Assembly (NCBI GenBank): GCA_003140115.1
Contig: PLIQ01000580.1
Span: 1 to 8,914, forward strand
Reading direction: 5' to 3'
Length of the DNA: 8,914 nt
From: Actinomycetota bacterium
GTDB lineage: Bacteria; Actinomycetota; Actinomycetes; Streptosporangiales; Streptosporangiaceae
The notes beneath the pieces are model-generated. The model was not told where the DNA came from. It saw only the letters and a program-made list of their open reading frames with translations, and did not search any database. The stretch's first letter is position 1, and every line of letters starts with the position of its first letter. Made by a program: the position numbers and the translations under genes. Below are positions 1 through 5,391 of the stretch, piece by piece.

Positions 1-16
1 CAGTATTCATGAAACC

Positions 17-23
17 GGAGAAG
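17..23 (+). promoter_or_regulatory. Ribosome binding site deciding the start at 27
   Basis: GGAGAAG lies 3 bases before the ATG at 27, with its GGAG core about 6 bases from the start. The earlier in-frame ATG at 9 has no purine-rich sequence in the 8 bases visible before it. The start at 27 is therefore preferred over the one at 9. Confidence 0.6.
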
Positions 24-26
24 ACC

Positions 27-911
27 ATGACCAGGACCGACACCACGACACCGTCCCGCCCGCTGACGGACGACGCCCGGCCCCGCTGGCGGGCGGTCCT
101 CGCCATCGCTATCGCGGTCGCGGTGGCCGCGGTCCCCGCCGCCCTCGGAGATACCATCGTCTCCCTGATCGCCCGCCAGATCGGCGGCGTCTCGGGCAAG
201 TTCACCCCGATGCAGCCAGCCGCCTACATCCCTCTGACCATCATCGGGCTGATCGCCGGCGCACTGGGCTGGTACACCATCACCCGGGTCAGTGCGCGGC
301 CCGGCCGGATCCTGCGCTGGCTTGTCCCGGCCGCCATCGTCTTGTCCTTCATCCCCGACATCGCCGTCGGCATCAGCAAGACCCTGCCGTACACCACCTG
401 GGCCGGTGTCGCCGCCCTCATGGTCATGCACGTCGTGGTCGCGGGCGCCGGGGTCGCCAGCTACCACAGCTTTCTGCCGAGCCGCGATGACCGCCGCCGC
501 GAAAGACCCGGACAGGATCGCGGTGCACGCCGCGGCGATGCCGGCCGGGACAGTGGCGCCGCTGCGCAGCCGGGCGCGCCGAGTTGTCCCGGGCGCTGCG
601 GGCGCAAGCCCCGTGCCGGGGCGGCACCGGGCCTTGTTCCCGGCCTCACCGTGGCCAGCGCCGCGGCCCGCCCGGGGTGGGTCGCCTACCCCGGCGGCAC
701 CCAGCCTCCGCCGCGGACGGCCGCCATCTCCCCCCCGGCGCCCCCTGCGGGTGGAATCCGACGTCGCCGAGGTCACCGCCCTTGCCCGTCCTGGGCTGGC
801 CGGTCTCGGCGGCGCGGCTGCTGCTCGTCCCGTCGCCCGCCGCACAGCAACAGCCGTCGCCGGCCATCAGCTGATGCCACACACCGCATGGCAAGGACCC
901 GGAGTGGCTAG
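27..911 (+). CDS. DUF6069-like four-helix membrane protein with run-on C-terminal tail
   Basis: This is probably an integral membrane protein of unknown function. Residues 1-20 are polar, followed by hydrophobic segments at about 22-41, 67-87, 97-115 and 125-147. The helix order, the short extracytoplasmic loop with GGVSGKFTPMQP, and the SFIPD motif after helix 3 resemble the actinobacterial DUF6069 family, whose members are usually about 130-160 residues long. Here the frame stays open to 294 residues, and everything after about residue 152 is Arg/Pro/Gly/Ala-rich and looks like unselected GC-rich translation. In another frame a TGA lies at 488-490, exactly where the family would end, so a one-base loss near 478-482 may have removed the original stop. 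The family call comes from memory of the fold pattern, not a search. The first 150 residues are well supported as coding; the tail is not. Confidence 0.6.
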   Translation: MTRTDTTTPSRPLTDDARPRWRAVLAIAIAVAVAAVPAALGDTIVSLIARQIGGVSGKFTPMQPAAYIPLTIIGLIAGALGWYTITRVSARPGRILRWLVPAAIVLSFIPDIAVGISKTLPYTTWAGVAALMVMHVVVAGAGVASYHSFLPSRDDRRRERPGQDRGARRGDAGRDSGAAAQPGAPSCPGRCGRKPRAGAAPGLVPGLTVASAAARPGWVAYPGGTQPPPRTAAISPPAPPAGGIRRRRGHRPCPSWAGRSRRRGCCSSRRPPHSNSRRRPSADATHRMARTRSG

Positions 912-922
912 CCGACGGCATC
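491..922. other. GC-rich stretch with no convincing gene
   Basis: After the last helix of the DUF6069-like protein, all six frames give Arg/Pro/Ala-rich translations with no recognisable domain. The + strand frame of the preceding gene happens to remain open to 911. I see no tRNA, strong terminator or repeat here. It may be an intergenic spacer or the remains of a lost gene. Confidence 0.45.
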
Positions 923-930
923 GGAGGTGA
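923..930 (+). promoter_or_regulatory. Strong Shine-Dalgarno site for the gene at 936
   Basis: GGAGGTGA is a near-perfect match to the anti-Shine-Dalgarno sequence and sits 5 bases before the ATG at 936. The in-frame GTG at 927 lies inside this motif and cannot be served by it, so 936 is the start. Confidence 0.8.
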
Positions 931-935
931 GCGCC

Positions 936-1337
936 ATGCTTTCCGCCGCAGAGCTCGGACCAGCCACTGAGGACGAGCGGCACGAGCCGGCAGTGATATC
1001 GCACGCCGGTTCAGACGGCACCGCGTCGCAGACCCGCCCGCGGCGCCTTTGGCCGGTCATGCTGCTCCGGGTCTGTTCCGCCGCCTGCGCCGCGTTCTTG
1101 CTGGTCTGGATCATCTTCCTCGGCGCGACACTGCCGGCGCAGGCGGTCGCGCATGAGTGGAAACTGGCTCGGATCGGCCTGGATGTCGCAGAGGCGATCG
1201 GCCTGCTGTTCGTGACATGGGCGGCCCGGCGGCTGCGGGAGATGCTCATCCCGTCCGCGATCGTTACCGGCACGCTGCTGGTGTTTGATGTGTGGTTCGA
1301 CGTGATCTTGTCCTGGGGAACCAGTGACTGGCGATGA
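936..1337 (+). CDS. Small membrane protein, truncated by an in-frame TGA
   Basis: The product is a 133-residue integral membrane protein of unknown function. After a polar N-terminus of about 38 residues come helices at about 41-64, 79-97 and 104-126. Conserved-looking features include FLGATLP after helix 1, the WKLARIGLDVAEA segment before helix 2, and GTLLVFDVWFDV in helix 3. This pattern matches a four-helix actinobacterial family seen beside small regulators, in which helix 3 is followed by a short loop and a helix starting with a VELPLA-type motif. Here the frame stops at TGA 1335-1337. The same frame then resumes and encodes VELPLAALLFAAACHMI, which is the missing fourth helix. The gene therefore looks interrupted by a nonsense codon rather than naturally short. 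It has a strong ribosome site. The family match is from memory and no function is known. Confidence 0.65.
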   Translation: MLSAAELGPATEDERHEPAVISHAGSDGTASQTRPRRLWPVMLLRVCSAACAAFLLVWIIFLGATLPAQAVAHEWKLARIGLDVAEAIGLLFVTWAARRLREMLIPSAIVTGTLLVFDVWFDVILSWGTSDWR

Positions 1338-1439
1338 AGCGTGTTCAGTGCAGCGGCAGTTGAGCTCCCGCTTGCCGCGCTGTTGTTCGCGGCAGCCTGT
1401 CACATGATCAGAACGACGGTCGGCGACCTGAGCGCCCGG
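1338..1439 (+). pseudogene. Detached C-terminal helix of the preceding membrane protein
   Basis: Directly after the TGA at 1335-1337, in the same frame, the sequence encodes SVFSAAAVELPLAALLFAAACHMIRTTVGD. It is a hydrophobic helix ending in a basic cytoplasmic tail, as expected for the fourth helix of the upstream family. A GTG at 1341 could in principle start translation, but it has no ribosome site. The frame stays open to TAA 1701-1703, yet beyond about 1430 the translation becomes Cys/Arg/Pro-rich and unlike the family, so the original gene probably ended near 1420-1440. The end given here is an estimate. Confidence 0.55.
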
Positions 1440-1705
1440 ATATGTCTGGCCGGGCCTGCGCCCGCCAGCGCCAACTGCCGCTGCTGGGGCTGTCCGCCGC
1501 AGTGCCCGAACCGCTGCGGCCGCAGCCTCTCGCCGTGCCGGACAGCATCGCGGGCAGGCGTCTCCCGCCGGCCGCCGATTCCGGCACGGACAGTGCGGTC
1601 GGCCGCCCGGATCCGGAAAGCCGCAACAGATCCCGCCGCGCTTCCGCGCCGGGCAATCCGGGGCCACACCGCCAAGAAGGCCTGCAGTAACTGCAGTCCA
1701 TAACC
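1440..1705. other. Spacer without a recognisable gene
   Basis: Several frames are open on both strands, as expected at this base composition, but none gives a recognisable protein and none has a convincing ribosome site. Near its end are two copies of CTGCAGT (1682-1688 and 1691-1697) separated by AA. They are directly repeated, and each contains the palindrome CTGCAG. They lie 9 bases before the ribosome site of the next gene and could be an operator, but this is weak. Confidence 0.4.
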
Positions 1706-1712
1706 GAGGAGG
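1706..1712 (+). promoter_or_regulatory. Strong Shine-Dalgarno site for the ORF at 1719
   Basis: GAGGAGG sits 6 bases before ATG 1719, the ideal spacing. It is the main reason to think that translation starts here although the downstream protein is not recognised. Confidence 0.6.
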
Positions 1713-1718
1713 CGGGTC

Positions 1719-2108
1719 ATGAAGAACCAGATGCTGCCAGGCATTGCGCTGACCATCGCGATAGCCGCGGCGGTGGCCGCAGCGGCAAGACACCCGCGCA
1801 GGCCCGGGAACGGCCGGGCGGGCGCGGTTTCAGGGGCAGCCGCCGCTGGACGACCGCCACCAAGGCTGGTGCTCGCCGGCGAAACGGCGCCGGGCCCGGT
1901 GACGCCTGAAGATCGTGAGCCTCACCCCGCCGCCGCTGCGACTCCCGCCGTGCATAGCACGGCGGGAGATGAGACCGGAGACGAGCAGCCGGGCGCCGCG
2001 ACGCGGCCGGGCGCTGCGGCCGGGCAGGCGCAGTATGTATTTCACGAGCTCCACGCCGATGGCCGCCATGCTATCTGCGCCGTCTGCAATGGCCAGCGCC
2101 GGGACTAA
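1719..2108 (+). CDS. Hypothetical protein with N-terminal membrane segment or signal
   Basis: I do not recognise this 129-residue product. It begins MKNQMLPGIALTIAIAAAVAAAA, a short charged start followed by about 17 hydrophobic residues with no cleavage motif I trust, so it may be a signal anchor or the first helix of a longer membrane protein. From residue 24 onward it is Pro/Ala/Gly/Arg-rich and low in complexity, with a late segment containing FHELHADGRHAICAVCN. The start is well supported by GAGGAGG. The abrupt change after the hydrophobic segment could mean that the original frame was lost near 1785. A perfect hairpin (1942-1968) lies inside the ORF, which also argues that the second half may not be protein coding. 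Confidence 0.35.
   Translation: MKNQMLPGIALTIAIAAAVAAAARHPRRPGNGRAGAVSGAAAAGRPPPRLVLAGETAPGPVTPEDREPHPAAAATPAVHSTAGDETGDEQPGAATRPGAAAGQAQYVFHELHADGRHAICAVCNGQRRD
1942..1968. repeat. Perfect 12-bp inverted repeat with 3-base loop
   Basis: The left arm CTCCCGCCGTGC (1942-1953) and right arm GCACGGCGGGAG (1957-1968) are exact reverse complements around ATA. The RNA would form a very stable hairpin on either strand. No T-run follows on either side, so it is not a classic intrinsic terminator. Actinobacteria often use such U-less hairpins as terminators, and it sits in the zone where the + strand genes meet the end of the - strand kinase gene, so a bidirectional terminator is a fair guess. A dimeric repressor site is the alternative. 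Confidence 0.6.
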
Positions 2109-2306
2109 GAACAAGAGCGCTACCGGCGGAAGAGCGCCCAGGTCCCGTTTCCACCCGGGGGGCCTACCGGGTAGTAGGAGCCAGTGGCAGGAATCTGGCA
2201 GCTGCCGGAACAGCTGGAGGCGTGCTTCCTGAGCTGGCAAGATGCTTTGCTGACCAGGGCCTACCCCAGCCCGGTTTCGGCCTGATTACCTTCCAGAATC
2301 ACGGCG
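2109..2306. other. Convergent spacer downstream of the kinase gene
   Basis: This stretch separates the end of the + strand ORF from the end of the - strand kinase gene. One - strand frame crossing about 2020-2135 encodes a hydrophobic run containing VALLFLVPALAIADGAD, but it has no good start or ribosome site and its C-terminus is Arg-rich, so I do not call a gene. A small inverted repeat (CTAC-CGG-GTAG) is present near 2164-2174. Confidence 0.35.
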
Positions 2307-3788
2307 CTATGGAGTTCCTGGTCCAGCTGCTAGCCGGCCCTGCCCGTCCTGATGGCCGGCTGGCAGCTCGACGGTGAAGGTTGTCCGGCCTGGCTGGCTG
2401 GACAGGGTGACGCGGCCGTGGTGCGCGGTGACGATGCCGTGGACGATGGCCAGTCCGAGGCCGGTGTTTCCGCCGGCGTGCGTGCGGGCGGTGTCGCCCC
2501 GGGTGAATCGTTCGAAGATCGTGGGCTGCAGCCGGGCGGGGATGCCCGGTCCGTTGTCGGTAACGGTCATGGTGACCAGGCCGTCCTGGCCGCTGTTCAG
2601 CTTGACGGTTACCGTGCTGCCGGGCGGGGTGTGGGTGCGTGCGTTGGCGAGCAGGTTGGCGAGCACCTGGTGCAGCCGGTCCTCGTCACCGCGGAGGGTG
2701 ACCGGCTGGCCGGGCAGGTCGAGGATCCACTGGTGGGCGGGGCCGGCTACCCGCGCGTCGTTGGTGGCCTCGAGCGCCAGCCGGGTGAGGTCGACCGGCT
2801 CGTCGGCGAGTGCGCGGCCGGCGTCGAGCCGGGCGAGCAGCAGCAGGTCATCGACCAGCCGGCCCATCCGCTGCGCCGCGGCCTGCACGCGGCGCAGCGC
2901 GTTGTCAGAGTTCTCCGGGGCGCGCAGGCCCAGCTCGGCGTAGCCGCGGATGCCGGCGATCGGGGTGCGCAGCTCGTGGCTCGCGTCGGCGATGAACTGG
3001 CGCAGCTGGTTTTCGCTAGCCTGCCGGCGGTCGAGTGCGTTTTCGACGTGGCCAAGCATCCGGTTGAACGCCGAGCCGAGCTGGCCGACTTCGGTCCTGG
3101 GGTCGGCGTCGGGCACCCGGTGGGACAGGTCCACTTCTCCGCTGGCCAGGGGAAGCTGAGTGACCTGGTTGGCCGTGGTGGCGACCTTGCGCAGGGGACG
3201 CAAGGACAGGCGGACGACGCCGAAGACGGCCAGCCCGGTCATCAGGAGCACGGTGCCGAAGACCACCATCTCGATGCGTTCCAGGCGGGTGGTCGTGGAG
3301 TTCAGCTCGGCCAGGGGCAGCCCGGTTATGTACACGTCGGCATCCTGGCCGGGGATGGCAATGAGCCGGTACTCGCCGAGGCCGGGCAGCGTGCGTGTAT
3401 AGGGCTGGCGGTTTACGGGCAGGCGCAGCAGGATCCGCCTGGCAGCGGGGGACAGCGAGACCTTCTTCGCTCCGGACCGCGTTTCCTCGTCGGTGCCGGC
3501 CAGCCGTCCGCGGGAGATCCAGGCGCCCAGCGTGCCGGCGGCGCCGAGCGGGCCACGGTTGCCGAAGCCGTCTGAGCCACTGCGGCCGCGTGCCTGAGAC
3601 TCGACGAAGAACGCCAGCTGCTGATTCTGGGGTAGCTGCGAGTCGAGCTGGCCGAGCAGGAAGATGTGCAGCGCGACGACGGTGGCTGTCCCAACCGCCG
3701 CGCAGCTGGCCAGGAAGAGGAGCAGGACGCCGAGGACGAGCCGGGCGCGGAGCGTGCGGCCGGCCCACCATCGCCGCCACCTGGTCAC
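2307..3788 (-). CDS. HAMP-domain sensor histidine kinase, OmpR partner class
   Basis: This is a membrane sensor kinase of 493 residues that would autophosphorylate and pass phosphate to the response regulator encoded just upstream. Helix 1 is at about 16-40, an extracytoplasmic sensor region at about 45-172, helix 2 at about 173-193 and the HAMP linker at about 194-248. The HisKA domain has the H box ASHELRTP, with phosphate acceptor His271. The ATPase domain shows the N box LANLLANA (Asn378, Asn382), G1 DNGPGIP (411-417), F box FERF (425-428) and G2 NTGLGLA (441-447). All catalytic boxes are present. The start is GTG at 3788, sharing GTGA with the regulator stop, which indicates translational coupling. 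The sensor region contains a Gly/Arg-rich patch at about 67-95 and no known ligand domain, so the signal is unknown. The frame is fully open, in contrast to its partner. Confidence 0.93.
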   Translation of the reverse strand: MTRWRRWWAGRTLRARLVLGVLLLFLASCAAVGTATVVALHIFLLGQLDSQLPQNQQLAFFVESQARGRSGSDGFGNRGPLGAAGTLGAWISRGRLAGTDEETRSGAKKVSLSPAARRILLRLPVNRQPYTRTLPGLGEYRLIAIPGQDADVYITGLPLAELNSTTTRLERIEMVVFGTVLLMTGLAVFGVVRLSLRPLRKVATTANQVTQLPLASGEVDLSHRVPDADPRTEVGQLGSAFNRMLGHVENALDRRQASENQLRQFIADASHELRTPIAGIRGYAELGLRAPENSDNALRRVQAAAQRMGRLVDDLLLLARLDAGRALADEPVDLTRLALEATNDARVAGPAHQWILDLPGQPVTLRGDEDRLHQVLANLLANARTHTPPGSTVTVKLNSGQDGLVTMTVTDNGPGIPARLQPTIFERFTRGDTARTHAGGNTGLGLAIVHGIVTAHHGRVTLSSQPGRTTFTVELPAGHQDGQGRLAAGPGTP

Positions 3789-4537
3789 CGGGTCGCCGGC
3801 TTGAGTACGTAGCCGACGCCGCGGACGGTGTGGATCAGCGGCTCGCCGCCGGCGTCGATCTTCTTGCGCAGGTAGCTGATGTACAGCTCGACGACGTGTC
3901 CCTGGCCGCCGAAGTCGTAGTTCCAGACCCGGTCGAGGATCTGTGCCTTGGACAGCACGCGGCGCGGGTTGCGCACCGGGAAGCGGAGCAGCTCAAACTC
4001 AGTGGCCGTCAGCTCGATGAGCTTGCCTGCCCGGCGCACCTCCCGGGCATCCTCGTCTATCGTCAGGTCGCTCACGGCCAGCTCAGCGTCGCCGTGCGCG
4101 CGGGCGATCTTGGCGCGGCGCAGCAGCCCGCGCAGCCGGGCAAGCACCTTCTCCAGGCTGAAGGGCTTGGTGGCGTAGTCGTTGCCGTCGGCCGTGATGC
4201 CGGCGATCCGGTCCTCAACCAAGTCACGGGCGGTGAAGAACAGCACGCACACGCGGGGCAGCTCGTGCGCAGCCGGCGCAGCACATCCAGGCCGCTGAGG
4301 TCGGGGCGCATGACATCCAGCACGACGGCGTCTGGCCGGAACTCGCGTCCGGTGCGCACAGCGCTCAGCCCGTCGCCGGCGGTCCGGACCTGCCAGCCCT
4401 CATAGTGCAGCACTCTGGCCATCAGCTCGGCCAGGCTGGGCTCGTATCGACGACCATGACCCGGCCGAGCCGTCGGGGCGCCGGTCTCTCCGGCCGCCCG
4501 AGCAGCCCCGGTACCGGGGTTTCGCTGCGTCGCTCAT
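3785..4537 (-). pseudogene. OmpR/PhoB-type response regulator, frameshifted
   Basis: This encodes a receiver domain followed by a winged-helix DNA-binding domain, the expected partner of the adjacent kinase, but in pieces. One frame gives VMVVD (from 4457). A second gives EPSLAELMARVLHYEG through VVLDVMRPDLSGLDVLRRLR, with the phosphorylatable Asp. A third (from about 4264 to the stop at 3785) gives LFFTARD, the conserved Lys in TKPF, and a complete output domain ending RGVGYVLKP. One missing base near 4445 (GAT-ACGAG where GAT-GACGAG restores VVDDEPS) and one near 4265 (ACGAG where ACGGAG restores the frame) would rejoin these segments. The N-terminus upstream of 4457 is also out of frame with the nearest ATG (4537). 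Leu is replaced by Arg in the DVMRPD motif, and the usual FLMRNPRR is FPVRNPRR. It is either a pseudogene or an assembly artefact. Confidence 0.85.
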
Positions 4538-4601
4538 GGTTTCAGCATGCCCTGCCGGTCTGTGCGACCGCTAGAAGCTTGCTCTGCAGCTACTCTGAGG
4601 C

Positions 4602-4806
4602 TTACCGGGAGTCGGTGAGCAGCAGGGCGAGCGCCGGGCAGTCGGTAACCGGTCGGCGAGCAGCCTTGCGCAGCCTCGCGAGGATCGGCTCGGCGGAGAT
4701 GGCCGGGTAACCCCACCCGTCGAGGCTGACCCCGCTCGGGGAGCAGCTCGGCGCGCAGCCCGTGGCCGGTGAGGCGATGGGGTTGACCTACGGCCGGACC
4801 TCTCAC
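4602..4806 (-). pseudogene. Small single-cluster ferredoxin, degraded
   Basis: Joining frames on the - strand gives a roughly 65-residue protein: VNPIA-CTGHGLRAELLPER, then VSLDGWGYPAISAEP, then LARLRKAARRPVTDCPALALLLTDSR and TAA at 4602-4604. This matches the small actinobacterial [3Fe-4S]/[4Fe-4S] ferredoxins, which have a CxxHGLC-type motif near the N-terminus and a final Cys in a CPALAL motif. Two single-G changes are needed: one G gained back near 4767 (TCACC for TGCACC) and one removed near 4730 (CGGGG for CGGG). The second Cys of the N-terminal motif is Arg (CGC for TGC), which would remove a cluster ligand even if the frame were intact. The start is unclear; GTG at 4806 is a guess. 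It precedes the regulator on the same strand, so it was probably in the same operon. Confidence 0.65.
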
Positions 4807-5132
4807 TGGCTCTTGTGGCGGCTGACCTGATGGCTGCCCCGCACCTGCAACGGATCTGAGCCGGCGAGCCCCATTCAGGCAGATGGCACGGCGCGCCGGT
4901 TATGCGATAGCTCCTTCAAACATCTGTACGGCCCTGAATGCTAACACCATGCCCGCCTGGATATTGTCCGCGCGATCGTCGCTGGCTGTGGCGGCAGCGA
5001 AGCGGACCAGCAGCAGTTCGTTTTGGCACGGCGCCGCATCAGGCTCAATACCTCCGGCATCAAGCCGGGAACACGGCGGATCCCGGCGCCTCGCCGTCGG
5101 TCCAGTAGATGCCCGGCTGCTAGGCGGCAACA
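4807..5132. other. Divergent intergenic region
   Basis: This stretch lies between the leftward ferredoxin/regulator/kinase genes and the rightward glycosyltransferase genes, so promoters for both directions are expected, but I could not see a convincing -35/-10 pair. A - strand frame from 5133 to 4900 ends in LLLVRFAAATASDDRAD and MVLAFRAVQMFEGAIA with fairly gene-like third-position G/C use. I do not recognise it, and it may be the C-terminal remnant of a lost gene. No repeats of note. Confidence 0.35.
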
Positions 5133-5336
5133 ATGCCTCCCGGTACGGGATCTGCGATAGTGCGGGTCGCCCGCGGTGGTCCGGCGGTGCTGCTCGTGCT
5201 GTTTATCGGGTTGCTCGGGCTTGTGTGCGGTGCTGACCGGCGCCGTACCATCATGAACCTGAGCAGCCAGGCCATGGAAGTGAGTAGGGCACTGGCCGGG
5301 CGGGCGGCCGCAGCCGCCGTCGGCACCTCTTCATAG
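5133..5336 (+). CDS. Possible small single-helix membrane protein
   Basis: This is a 67-residue ORF of unknown function. A hydrophobic helix (about 18-34, PAVLLVLFIGLLGLVCG) is followed by a basic ADRRR stop-transfer motif and an amphipathic tail ending in AGRAAAAAVGTSS. The organisation (short N-terminus, one helix, positive charges, helical tail) is that of a real small membrane protein, and roughly 70% of codons end in G or C. A weak ribosome site (AGGCGG, 5122-5127) lies 5 bases before ATG 5133. It ends 55 bases before the glycosyltransferase start and may share its transcript. It is short enough to have arisen by chance. Confidence 0.4.
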   Translation: MPPGTGSAIVRVARGGPAVLLVLFIGLLGLVCGADRRRTIMNLSSQAMEVSRALAGRAAAAAVGTSS

Positions 5337-5391
5337 CAGGCGCAGAGAGGCAGCTCAGTCCGGGTGGAGCCTGTGCGCACACCATCGGAGC

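Noticed and set aside
1335..1337. TGA read as selenocysteine
   Set aside because: No Cys or selenocysteine is expected at this loop position, and I see no SECIS-like hairpin right after the codon.
1011..1793. A 260-residue open frame on the - strand across the 936 gene and the following spacer
   Set aside because: It is antisense to a membrane protein with a strong ribosome site. Its Arg/Pro/Cys/Gln-rich composition is typical of shadow frames.
2352..3575. A 407-residue open frame on the + strand opposite the kinase gene
   Set aside because: It lies wholly antisense to an unambiguous histidine kinase. Its Gly/Val/Gln-rich translation has no domain. Long antisense frames are routine at this G+C.
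4783..4812. TTGACC as a -35 box for a rightward promoter
   Set aside because: No acceptable -10 element lies 16-19 bases downstream, and the site falls within the ferredoxin remnant.
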